Shown piece by piece: positions 52,207-62,720 of a stretch of DNA of 64,000 bases. This stretch comes from Thereva unica (Eukaryota > Arthropoda > Insecta > Diptera > Therevidae): the NCBI GenBank assembly GCA_949987705.1, contig OX465281.1, positions 83,170,543 through 83,234,542 of the forward strand. The letters run 5' to 3'. A program made the position numbers and the translations under genes. The stretch's first letter is position 1. Each line of letters starts with the position of its first letter. The notes beneath the pieces are model-generated. The model worked only from the letters and a program-made list of their open reading frames with translations. It made no database searches and was not told the DNA's origin.

Positions 52207-52458
52207 TCATTGAAGCCCCAGAAAGATACACCTCCCGGTAGCAATACGCAGTCGCGACTGATTACATGGCAACAAGTGATTTGATAGGAGGAGTTAACTG
52301 AAGCTTTTGTCTGAACTTTTAAACATTTTTAAGAGCTTAGCTGGGGAACATGCGCGGGATGTCACGAGGTTTGAAAACAACTACAGCTTTAAGTCGGTTG
52401 GGCTGAGGGTTAGCAACCCGCTCCCATAAAAAACACCATTGCTACGAATCGGCAAACA

Positions 52459-55241
52459 ATGCCTCGGAACCGGACGGACAACACGACGACGACCTTTGCT
52501 TTTCGAACAAGGACACGAATCGGATCATGGAATGTGAGAACACTGCTGGCTGAGGGACGGCTGGATGAAGTCCTCAACGAGATGAATCGATATAAAACGA
52601 AGATCATGGGGCTTAGCGAGACCAGATGGCCCGAAGCGGGGGAACATATCTGCCCAAATGGTGAGTCCTTTTTATATTCTGGGAGAAACGAAACTGAAAG
52701 CCGTAGGAGTGGCGTTGGCGTAATACTCACTAAAGAAGCCAGGTCCAGCCTCATTAGCTGGTCACCAGTTTCTGAGAGGATTATTACCGTGCGTCTGCGT
52801 ATCAGACTAAGAAGTACTACGGTGGTCCAATGCTATGCTCCAACTGAAGACGCTGAAGATGACATCAAAGACGAGTTCTATTTGCGGCTGAATGCGGTTT
52901 TTCGCTCTATTCCAGGGGGAGACATCATTGTATTAATGGGTGACTTAAACGCACAGATGGGCCGTGACAACACCGGCCTTGAACAAACAATTGGAAATCA
53001 AGGTCTAAGCCAAGTTACCAATAACAATGGTGAGCTTTTCGTTGACTTCTGTAGCTCCCACCAACTCATGGTAGGTGGAACTTACTTTTGTCACAAAAAG
53101 ATACACAAAGAGACCTGGGGCCAGTTCACGCAATTCGACGTCGACTGAAACGACGGGTTAAACGTCGTTTTGGGTTCACGTAAGTCGACGTTTTATATTT
53201 GTCGTTTCAAAAGTGTCGTTAATCTTCTCGACGCCAAAGTTGGTGTCGAATTTTGCTTTTGGTATGTTAAAAAATGAGTTGTTGTACCAATTAACTGGAA
53301 AATTAAATTCAAACGGACCGAAGATAAGAAATTTTAATGGATAGCAAAGAGTATATCACATAAATAAAGTAAAAATTTACAATTGTATTACACATATTTT
53401 AGATATGGCGAGGCTTTAAATATAACATCAAAAGAACATTAGTGACAAATAAGAATTCTATTGCTAAGACTGGTTGTGGATTTTATGAAGTTCTTCATAT
53501 AACGCAGAAGAAAGTGTTATATCAACAGTATGTTTAGAAGTGTCCCACATGCGAGATTATATGGACCTGGCCCTGGCAGCAGTAATGCAGAACGTCTTTC
53601 CTCGATAAATAGACCTTTACAAGAAATTGTCTCATGAATAAATGAATTCATTAGCTTATTAACAGATTTAAATTCTAATGGTGGAAACAAAATTATGCCA
53701 TCTAAACCTACGAATCAAGCAGCTACTGCCAAAGTATGTAACGCTTCAATTAGCATCAACATTTGTAACCCCTGAAACACTCCTTACTCTTAAAGAAAAA
53801 TTGCGAGAGAAGAAATAAATTCACACAAAACTTGCAGTTCTGAACAAGCGAAATGCAATAGAAAAACATAAACTACGTGATAGTCGAAAAATAAAAAATA
53901 AAATTGCTCCAGGAAGAGCTTAGTTAGAAAATCCACATTGTAGAAAAATAAATTCAGAGTTAAGTTTTTCAAATGTTATTATTTATTTGTTTATTTAGTT
54001 AAAATTGAAGTTTAATATTATGTCTAACTCTTCCCGCTTATGGACAATGTCAAAAGTAACAGTATTAGTAGCGGTTCCATAAGATTTCGCATACCTTTTG
54101 GGGGCAGTTATTTTGTGAAAACGACATTCGACGCGTCGACTTACATGAACCCAAATTCAACGTCGTGAACTGGCCCCTGGGTATCGCCCGATGGTAGAAC
54201 GAGAAATCAGATAGATCATGTGGCCGTCAGCCGCAGATGGAGAACTAGCCTTGAGGATGTCAGGAGTTTCAGGGGAGCAGACACTGGAAGCGACCACCAT
54301 TTGGTAGTAGCAACTATTCGCCTTAAAATCGCCGCAATCAGAAACGTACAACGCGATGCTATAAACCGTAGACGGTTCAACGTAGATCTTCTGCGGGAGA
54401 GCGTTAAAAAGCGGGAATTTGCTGGAAACCTACAACAAATATTAAACCAGCACAACGTTTCTGATAACAGCTCACGGGAAAGCACTCTACTAAAAAGCAT
54501 GCTGTTAACAGTGCGGATGGAAGGCTGCTGTGCAGCGACGAGGAGCAGCTCCAAAGTTGGAGAGATTACTTCTTCGCCGCCCTGAATGGTTCATTTACGC
54601 AGGAACCTTAGGAAACCAGCAACAATGCACAGCCAATAAGAATTGCCACCCGGGCCCCATCCAAGGCGGAAATAGTAACCGCAATTCATGCGATTGCCAA
54701 TGGTAAAACAGCTGGAAAAGATGGCATCCCGCCAGAATGGTTGAAAGCCGATTCAAGCCTTATAGCAGATGCGCTTCAGCCAATCCTGGAAATAGCATGG
54801 AACACCTGTACCTTTCCGGAGGATTGGACGGAAGGTATCATAGTAAAAATACCAAAAAAGGGGGACCTAACAATATGCGACAACTGGAGAGGAATCTGTT
54901 TACTATCTACTGTGGGCAAAATGTTGTCCCATATATTACTATCTAGGATAAGTGAGGCAGTAGACCGAACGCTTAGGAGGCAGCAGGCCGGATTCAGGAA
55001 GGGCTGCTCATGTATTGATCATATCAACACATTACGAATAATAGTGGAGCAGTCTACTGAATTCCGATCCCCTCTTTACCTTGCTTTCGTAGATTATGAG
55101 AACGCGTTCGACTCGGTCAATAGGAGCTTTATATGGCAGGCACTACGGCGACGCAGACTGCCTGATAAAATAATAGAATTGATAAAAGCCCTATATATAA
55201 CAATTCCAACTGTTTCCGCCCTATGTCCCATGAGGGATTAA
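52459..55241 (+). pseudogene. RTE-like LINE (LINE-C), endonuclease plus partial RT, interrupted
   Basis: The 229-codon frame begins MPRNRTDN and contains the AP-endonuclease: RIGSWNVRTLLAEGRLDEVL, GLSETRWPEAG, VVQCYAPTEDAEDD, IIVLMGDLNAQMGRDN. A 1059-bp element splits it after KETWG (53117). It resumes at 54180 (SPDGRTRNQIDHVAVSRRW, then GADTGSDHHLVVATIRLK). The RT part (54741-55241) has DWTEGIIVKIPKKGDLTICD, NWRGICLLSTVGKML, RQQAGFRKGCSCIDHI and AFVDYENAFDSVNRSF (motif A). It stops before motif C. The start at 52459 is right for a CFDP2-like endonuclease. Frameshifts near 54520-54600. Confidence 0.88.
53118..54176. mobile_element. Harbinger-like element with CTG duplication inside LINE-C
   Basis: The ends GGGCCAGTTCACG and CGTGAACTGGCCC are perfect inverse copies. 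CTG lies at 53115-53117 and 54177-54179. Removing the insert and one CTG restores the LINE endonuclease frame (ETW then VSPDG). Subterminal GACGTCGA/TCGACG words occur at both ends. The interior has broken coding-like text (TLKEKLREKK, LNKRNAIEKHKLRDSRK) that I cannot name. Confidence 0.85.
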
Positions 55242-55504
55242 AGGAGCGCAATGAAAAAAAATGATGATGAAAAAAATTTATTTACCTAACCTTATAGCTC
55301 TTGAAAAAAACCTACAAAATGGTTTTTTATTGAACTAAAAACTAAGCGAGTTATGGTAAAAATACCAATTTTTACAGTTATCAAAACACGTGTATTTTAT
55401 TAGATTTCTTCCTCTTTTCACACATTGCGAGACACACACGCATGCGCACACAAAAATGATATTTTCCAGCTGCAAAAGAGTTGTGGTTCAACCGGTATTT
55501 GGTG
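55242..55504. other. No gene seen
   Basis: AT-rich; a CACACACGCATGCGCACAC stretch lies near 55432. Confidence 0.35.
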
Positions 55505-55672
55505 TAGTGATGAGTAAAAATGGTCTTGTTCTTGCAGTCTTGTCTTGTTCTTGCACATTTTGCAAGACCAAGAACAAGAACAACACTTAGTTATGCAAGA
55601 ACAAGAACAAGCAGACTGAATAAGAACAAGATTAGATTAATCTTGTCTTGTTCTTGCGTTTGCTCATCACTA
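55505..55672. mobile_element. Small TIR element with CAAGAACAAGAA repeats
   Basis: The ends TAGTGATGAGTAAA and inverted TAGTGATGAGCAAA enclose 168 bp dominated by GTTCTTG/CAAGAAC units on both strands. The TAGTGATGAG start is hAT-like, but no 8-bp duplication is visible. Confidence 0.55.
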
Positions 55673-55682
55673 CAACCCCTTA

Positions 55683-56341
55683 CCAGAATAGTTCGCCCAA
55701 ACGTTTTTGAACGATGGTAAAAATAATTCTGAAAGAATTAGACCGTTACCTGAAGGGGTGATTAGATAGTTTAATGAATGAAAAATAATATTTATTGTAT
55801 AACAAATAAAATGTGCTTTATTCGGTTCGGATATGTTTAACAATACTAAAATAATAAACAAAACAAAAATTAATTTCCATATCAAAATAGTTCGCCCAAC
55901 GGTTTTTCGTATCAAAATAGTTCGCCCACTGCAGTTTTAGCCACTTTATAACGGCGCCCCTGGACTTGATAACATCGGACATCCTTCGTGGCATCGTGGC
56001 GACAAAATTTTCGCATTCCTGTGGTGTGATCCAGGAGTCCCTTAGAGTGGGTTTCAGGCTTTCCACAGTCCTAACGAGTTCCTTCTTAAGAATTTTCTTC
56101 AGTTTTCCCCATAAGGATTCTATGGTTGACAAATCTGGACTGTTGGAAGGCCAGTCCATCGTAGGGATGTTTTTGGCAGCAAGTTAAGCCTTGGTACTCT
56201 TGGCTGTGACAGGAGGCCCCATCCTGTTGGAAAATATACTCCTCTTCAGGAGATTGCAAAGCTGCAATTGAGGGTAGTAGTGCATTTTCTAAGATATTCT
56301 GATATTTCACAGCATTGACAGTACCATCAATAATGTGAAAC
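55683..56341 (-). pseudogene. Tc1/mariner-type transposon: 3' TIR and transposase C-terminal half
   Basis: The minus strand reads FHIIDGTVNAVKYQNILENA, then YIFQQDGASCHS (second Asp), a frameshift, and MDWPSNSPDLSTIESLWGKL (final catalytic residue region), LKPTLRDSWITPQECENFV, TMPRRMSDVIKSRG. The end of the element at 55683 is inverted TGGGCGAACTATTCTGG next to TA. Further AATAGTTCGCCCA copies at about 55887 and 55916 form an IR/DR-like 3' region. The upstream part is displaced to 61100-61180 by the long-TIR insertion. Confidence 0.85.
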
Positions 56342-57450
56342 CAGAGATAACATAATACTCCGTATAAAGATGCGACAGCTAGAACAAAAAAGCCGAACGC
56401 TTTTTGCCTCGGCAGGCCTCTGAGATTGCCTCCCCCTTAGCAACATGCAACATATTCGAGTGTCTAGCTACACAAGGAGGCGAACGTGGTCATGGTCCGC
56501 AGCACAAGAGATGCGGTGAGTTTGTGGATAAGGAAGCTAGAATTTTAGGGGGGCAAGGAAAGGAACTGACAACAGAATGTTTCTTGCAACATCTTTCTTT
56601 CTTTCTCATCTTTCAAACGTTTGAAGGATTTCCCTGATGCTTTGTATTTTGACTATTTCTTAGAACATTCCGTGTATTTTTTTAATGACTGTCTGACTGA
56701 ATGACTATCAATTTCACTTGATTTCAAATTCTTGGTGAGAGGGTTTGCGATATTTTTAAAATAGGTGATTAGTTGAGGTTTTGGTTACTTTTTTTTATTT
56801 TCTGGTATTTCGGTATTGGCTAACTCGATTGATTTTAGAATCGAATTTAGGTAATTATTATTTGTTTTATTTTATTCAAAATCTGGGACAAGTGCTTTTT
56901 ATAAATGCTTGTAAAGTTAACTCCCCGCCCACAATCTGCTCAAAACAATTCGATCGTAATTGTTTTGGTAAAAATAAATTAAAAATAGGTTCAATACCTT
57001 TATAGGCTTCATGTCCAGTCAATTTTCAGGAAAAACGTATGACAGAAGGAATTCATTCTCGGACTTGCAATTACAGGATTTATCCATTTTAGAGTCCCCT
57101 TATCAACAATTAAATATTGAGCTCGTAAATATATACTGCAAACAATGGAAGGTGAAAAACAATTTCTTTATATTTGTTCTTCTGGTGGAAACTAAAAAAA
57201 ATAAGTTTTCAAATTTTTGGACTTCCATTTTATTAGTTATAAATTTTCAAAAAGTCGAAAATCTTAAAATTTTAACAAATTTTGAAATCTTTAAATTGAT
57301 CTAGTTCAAAAACTATTTGACATAGAAAGCTGAAAGTAGCACCAATTTCTTCTGCTTCAATAAGGCTTTAAGACGTGATATACAATATAGTATTATTAGT
57401 AAGAATAAAACTATAGTATTATTAGTAAGAACGAAACTTTTGTTTTTGGA
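56342..57450 (+). repeat. Left arm of the long-TIR element
   Basis: 1109 bp. Contains ORFs 56404-56637, 56781-57005 and 57011-57304, each mirrored in the right arm. None has a recognisable domain, and identity of the arms explains their duplication. Inward of 57450 the inverted similarity continues with mismatches to about 57650. Confidence 0.93.
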
Positions 57451-58029
57451 CTATCTTTTGGAATAATAACTTGATCGAAAACTATCCCCAAGACAACCCT
57501 TATTACTAAATTTTAGGGTTTCACACTTGCTCTATTTGTGGCCCAAAGTCAACCCTGTCAGACCCGCGGATCCCACCCCTAGAGCCACTGCTGAAGTTAA
57601 ATTATTTTCTTATGTCCAAAATAAAGGTTTTACTTCCAATTTTTAATGAACAAGAACATATGTATATTTCATATAAGACATGGTTTCTAAAACATGCCTA
57701 TCCCTCAGGTAAAAGCCACCCCACCTCTAGGGGATGAAAACTAAATTATTTAATTTTATACCTAAACTTCAATTAAATATCAAACTTATATAATCTATAG
57801 AAGATGAGATGTTAGAATAAGTAACGAAGAAGAAAATTAAGACATATGTGTGTATCTATTACAACACTTAATAAGTTCATCATATAGATGGCCCCACTAC
57901 TGTCATATCCATAGAATTGTTTTTATATGGCAGTGCTAAGCTCAGGAATCACCCTTTGTACTACCAGTGCGTCATGTCGTTTATCGTCATGGTGCAATGT
58001 CTGGCACAAGCTTAGCAGGGGGGCGAATA

Positions 58030-59048
58030 GGTTAAGGGTTATGAGGGTTCGAAGGGGTGTTGGAGAAGAGGACGATGAACCCTGCGTTTGAACTCTTGGA
58101 TGTTGTATGATCTCGGAAATACTGGCTGCGAGAGATTATTCCACAGTCGAGTTGTTCTATTTACAAACGAATTCATATCTTGTTGAGTGCGTGAAAGGGG
58201 GAGTTGAAGGTAGAAGGAATGAGACGAGTGGGCTAATCCAGTGTTGTGGTTATAAGATTGCCGTGGAGGCAGGAGAGCGTTTATTTCGGAGGAGCAGTCG
58301 CTATAATAGTAGCGATAAAATTTTGTCAGTGCTGCTACATTCCTACAGTGGCTCAAGGGGTCGATGGTGGCGCAGGCGGTGTCGTCATCAATTAATTTAA
58401 GTGCGCTTTTTTACTCTTTATCTAACCATACCAAGGTGGTTATCGAATCGCCGCCCAAACGAGGGAGTTGTATTCGAGAAGAGGCCGAATGTAGGATTTA
58501 TAAATAACAGCACGAGCCGATGGCTGGAGGAGGAACTTGCACCTCTTAAGAAATCCCAAGCACTGGGATCCTTGTTTGGCGAATTGGAATATGTGGTCAT
58601 TCTATCGCAAGTCTTTGACTAATGTCACGCCTAAGACGCGTAGGGATGGGTCGGCCATTAGTTTAACGTCATCCACTGTTAAGGATGGTGAAGTGTTGAG
58701 CTTTTTGTTTCCAAATAAGACAGTACTTAGTTTTGGTGGAGTTGAATTCGACACGATTCTTTTTTCCCCACTCTAGAATGAGATTAATGTCGTTATTAAT
58801 AGAATTGAACATTAATTCACGATCATCAAGACAGATCTGGCATGAGTCTGTCTTCTATCGTAGCTGTAAGAGTAACGTAGGGTACCGTCGTCAGCAAAGC
58901 TGAGAAGTGGATTGGAGGGGATCGAAAGTAGGTTATTTATAAAGATAAGAAATAGGGCCGGTAATAAAATCGATCCTTGGGGGACCCCCGAAGAGATAGG
59001 GTGGGGTTCAGATTTGACGGGGAAGCCAACCGTTGAATTGGCCATCAA
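58030..59048 (-). pseudogene. CR1/Jockey-like LINE RT and C-terminus (LINE-D copy 3)
   Basis: The minus strand shows ISSGVPQGSILLPALFLIFI (motif B), then LLSFADDGTLRYSYS (motif C, catalytic FADD) at 58850-59000. After breaks follows the C-terminal region RNVAALTKFYRYYYSDCSSE, LAHSSHSFYLQLPLSRTQQD, FVNRTTRLWNNLSQPVFP, YNIQEFKRRVHRPLL, ending near 58036. This is the normal CR1/Jockey C-terminus. Upstream RT motifs and the endonuclease are absent. It lies wholly inside the long-TIR element, as cargo or an earlier insertion. Confidence 0.85.
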
Positions 59049-59199
59049 CTAAGTAGACATCTGCCAGGAAAGTGACAAAACATGAAAAATTCGGCTGGGA
59101 CAGACGCTTATTTTGGGAAGTGCTTCGACTATTTTGAAAAGGAAAGGGGATCCATAGTGAATATTACATAACTAACGACGAAATCGCGAAGAAAACAGC

Positions 59200-59480
59200 A
59201 AAGAAAAACAAGTGCCCCTTCACCAAGTTAATGCACCGTACCACAAAGGCAAAATCGCCCAAGTTGTACTTCGAATTGCTTCTACGTACACCGACTTATG
59301 CAAATTTAGCCTAAAGCGAATATTACCTGTTCTGAAATTAAAAAAGAAAGATGGTCGCCGGCAAGAAATATGGCTCCAATGAGGAGGTTGATCAAATCGT
59401 TCTATAAGAACGACATAGAAATGTTAGAGAAGCGTTGGAATGAATGTACCACTATTGAGGGAGACTATAATAATGGATAA
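59200..59480 (+). pseudogene. mariner transposase C-terminal remnant
   Basis: Reads VNAPYHKGKIAQVV (where mariners have an Asp before NAP, here Val). After breaks it reads SFYKNDIEMLEKRWNECTTI, then EGDYNNG and a stop at 59480. The final W..C....GDY is the mariner C-terminus. Catalytic Asp lost; dead copy. Confidence 0.7.
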
Positions 59481-59983
59481 AGTTGTATATGTACCTATAA
59501 GTCGGTTTTTGTATAAGCTCTAGTGTATGTACTTTAAAAATTGGCGTGGTGAACCTTCATTTTGGGCGTAAAGAAAATAATTTAAGGTTAGGGGTTGCTG
59601 TTGGGGTGGTTTCCGCTTCACCGATAGGGTTGATTTTGGTCTCAAGAATTACTCATAGTTTATAAATAGCCCATAAACAAAAATTTTTTGGAGTGCAAGT
59701 GTGAAACCCTAAAATTTACTAATAAGAGTTGTCCTGGGGGTAGTTTTCGATCAAGTTAGAGGGTTGACTTTATTTCCATTTAATTCGCCATACCCAAATT
59801 AGTAAATGGCTATGTTTTTGGCAAATGTTTTTTTATATTGCGTTCATTGAGTACCTAAAAACATTTATTTCTATATGATCCCAATGTCGTCCTATCCTAA
59901 ATTTTGGCATTATATGTACGTTAAGATTGTATGTACAAAATATAATTTTTTCAAAAATTTGGAGAAATATTATTTTGAGATAT

Positions 59984-61092
59984 TCCAAAAACAAAAGTTT
60001 CGTTCTTACTAATAATACTATAGTTTTATTCTTACTAATAATACTATATTGTATATCACGTCTTAAAGCCTTATTGAAGCAGAAGAAATTGGTGCTACTT
60101 TCAGCTTTCTATGTCAAATAGTTTTTGAACTAGATCAATTTAAAGATTTCAAAATTTGTTAAAATTTTAAGATTTTCGACTTTTTGAAAATTTATAACTA
60201 ATAAAATGGAAGTCCAAAAATTTGAAAACTTATTTTTTTTAGTTTCCACCAGAAGAACAAATATAAAGAAATTGTTTTTCACCTTCCATTGTTTGCAGTA
60301 TATATTTACGAGCTCAATATTTAATTGTTGATAAGGGGACTCTAAAATGGATAAATCCTGTAATTGCAAGTCCGAGAATGAATTCCTTCTGTCATACGTT
60401 TTTCCTGAAAATTGACTGGACATGAAGCCTATAAAGGTATTGAACCTATTTTTAATTTATTTTTACCAAAACAATTACGATCGAATTGTTTTGAGCAGAT
60501 TGTGGGCGGGGAGTTAACTTTACAAGCATTTATAAAAAGCACTTGTCCCAGATTTTGAATAAAATAAAACAAATAATAATTACCTAAATTCGATTCTAAA
60601 ATCAATCGAGTTAGCCAATACCGAAATACCAGAAAATAAAAAAAAGTAACCAAAACCTCAACTAATCACCTATTTTAAAAATATCGCAAACCCTCTCACC
60701 AAGAATTTGAAATCAAGTGAAATTGATAGTCATTCAGTCAGACAGTCATTAAAAAAATACACGGAATGTTCTAAGAAATAGTCAAAATACAAAGCATCAG
60801 GGAAATCCTTCAAACGTTTGAAAGATGAGAAAGAAAGAAAGATGTTGCAAGAAACATTCTGTTGTCAGTTCCTTTCCTTGCCCCCCTAAAATTCTAGCTT
60901 CCTTATCCACAAACTCACCGCATCTCTTGTGCTGCGGACCATGACCACGTTCGCCTCCTTGTGTAGCTAGACACTCGAATATGTTGCATGTTGCTAAGGG
61001 GGAGGCAATCTCAGAGGCCTGCCGAGGCAAAAAGCGTTCGGCTTTTTTGTTCTAGCTGTCGCATCTTTATACGGAGTATTATGTTATCTCTG
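59984..61092 (-). repeat. Right arm of the long-TIR element
   Basis: Exact inverse of the left arm. Inward of 59984 there are about 226 bp absent from the left side (59758-59983). Diverged inverted similarity to 57463-57650 follows (59530-59757). Confidence 0.93.
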
Positions 61093-61099
61093 GTGAAAC

Positions 61100-61180
61100 T
61101 CTCTTGTATCCCTTGCGGACATACATCCCCACACCATTACTGATCAAGGGTACTTGGATTTAATAAGCTATGTTTACATT
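61100..61180 (-). pseudogene. Displaced middle part of the split Tc1/mariner-type transposase
   Basis: The minus strand reads SVMVWGCMSARDTREFH, the conserved (G)SVMVWG(C) segment that precedes the part at 56340. It is now on the other side of the long-TIR insertion. A stop lies just upstream. Confidence 0.8.
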
Positions 61181-61229
61181 TGATTATGTTCGTTACGGTA
61201 TCGCTAATTCTTATCTTTGAAATGATTAG

Positions 61230-61365
61230 CCCAAAGACAAACTCTTTTTGACGGGGCGCCAGAAGAAGATGCTATTAGACTTCGCGAAAAAAAACATTTA
61301 AATTGGACACCTAGGCAGTGGCAATCCATTATATGGAGCGACGAGTCTGGTTTGAACTGCAATTC
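61230..61365 (+). pseudogene. Tc1-type transposase scrap with first catalytic Asp, opposite orientation
   Basis: Reads EEDAIRLREKKHLNWTPRQW, then QSIIWSDESGLN. HLNW....W...WSDES contains the first DDE Asp. In an intact Tc1 this lies just before the SVMVWG segment, but here it is on the plus strand. Either a local inversion or a second element explains it. Confidence 0.65.
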
Positions 61366-61394
61366 GATAGCATATCCTCTCGCGTTATCAGGAA

Positions 61395-62720
61395 ATCCGA
61401 TGAAGCTTACAGGTCCGACTGTTTGCGCCGGAAATCCATCGCTCCAAGATGCCTTTAGGATCGGTAATCAGATTGCCTTCTTTGTCCTTGCAGTATGTGC
61501 AGCGTGGTGTGAATTGCGTCATACTGCGGACTCTTTGGTAGAGCTCCCGCGCCTGGTGCGGCCGTCGTTCTCTGTACTAATCTAGCTCACAGACGAGATT
61601 TTTTTCCCAGGCTTCCTTTTTTCGTCTGTGAAATCTATTTTCTTCTTTTCTGAGCTCTTTATAGTTCTCTTCGCGTGCTCGTGTTCTCTGAGACTGCTGC
61701 ATGGCTCGGTACGCAGCATTCTTACGTTCAGTTGCCAGCTTGCATTCATTATCGAACCAGTCGTTCCTATCTTTACGACTTCTGCCTAAGATGGAATCAA
61801 CAGTACTAATGACAGTATTTTTAAGGCGGGTCCAGTTCTCGTCGACGCCCGGCATCTCATCCCCAGGACTTAGGGCGAGTTCTAATGCATGACCGTAGCT
61901 GTACCAACAAGATAGTGATCCGAGTCGAAGTTGGCACCTCGGTACGTTCGTACCGTCATCAGACCCGAAAGGTGGCGGCGGTCTATCAGCACATGATCTA
62001 TTTGGTTGCGAGTGGCTCCATCAGGAGATACCCAGGTGGCTTTATGGATATCTTTACGCGCAAATCGAGTACTTGCAACGACCAAGTTCTTACTTGCTGC
62101 CATCTCTACAACTCGCTGTCCATTGTCATTAGTGTTTTCATGCAAGCTGTGGTTGCCGACATATTGCCTGTATATGGGCTCCCGGCCTACTTTGGCGTTC
62201 AGATCTCCCAGTATGATTTTTACATCTTACTTGGGGCAGGCATTAAGTTCCCGTTCAACTAATTCGAAGAATTCTTCTTTATCATCAGCCGGGGACTCTT
62301 CTGTAGGTGCGTGAACGTTTATGAGGCTGATATTCTTAAATTTACCTCGCACACGAAGGGAGCATAGCCTTTCGTTTATTGCTTTAAAGCCGATAATGGT
62401 AGGCTTCATTCTTTTGCTAACCATAAAGTCTACTCCGAGAACATGGTGTTTTGTATGACAGCTGTAATATACGTCATACTCAGGTTTTTGCAAAACACCA
62501 TTCCCTGTCCACCTCATCTCCTGAATGGCGGTAATGTCAGCTTTATACTTTGACAGGGTATCGGCCAGATGTTGTGTAGCTCGAGTTCTGTACAGAGTTC
62601 GAACATTCCATGAAAAACTTCGTAAATCGTTTTGCCTTTTTCTTTGCCGTGGCCGTCGTCGTTTATTCCAGTATCCGAGGCATGTTGCTCGTTGCGTAAT
62701 AATTGTTTTTTACGGGTGAG
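61395..62720 (-). pseudogene. RTE-like LINE 5' half: endonuclease and linker (LINE-A copy 2)
   Basis: The minus strand in order: SFSWNVRTLYRTRATQHLAD (endonuclease start, about 62620), DITAIQEMRWTGNG, HVLGVDFMVSKRMKP, FKNISLINVHAPTEESPADD, a frame change, SLHENTNDNGQRVVEMAASK, RNQIDHVLIDRRHLSGLMTV, FDSDHYLVG, then linker WTRLKNTVISTVDSILGRSR, DWFDNECKLATERKNAAYRA and a decayed RVRSMTQFTP-like run to about 61395. RT is absent. Shares its linker with the copy at 1873-3433. A 5' UTR may extend to about 62900. Confidence 0.88.

Larger units (their letters stand above)
56342..61092. mobile_element. Long-TIR DNA element, perfect 1109-bp arms, 7-bp duplication
   Basis: Arms 56342-57450 and 59984-61092 are exact mirror images: all coordinate pairs sum to 117434, and ORFs in one arm are reproduced identically in the other. 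Tips are CAGAGATAACATAATACTCC. GTGAAAC lies at 56335-56341 and 61093-61099. Excision of the insert with one GTGAAAC makes the host transposase read in frame across the site (DTREFHIIDGTVN). The centre (57451-59983) carries LINE-D and mariner remnants but no transposase. Long arms and 7-bp duplication match Galileo-type P-superfamily elements; this is inference. Confidence 0.93.

Noticed and set aside
51915..52329. TIR transposon bounded by GTTTAAAAGTTCAGACAAAA and its inverse
   Set aside because: The left arm is part of Tc1 coding text and no duplication is visible; could be a real boundary but not supported.
56404..57304. Three ORFs repeated exactly in both long arms
   Set aside because: Their duplication is explained by arm identity; sequence is AT-biased (F, I, L, N, K) with no domain.
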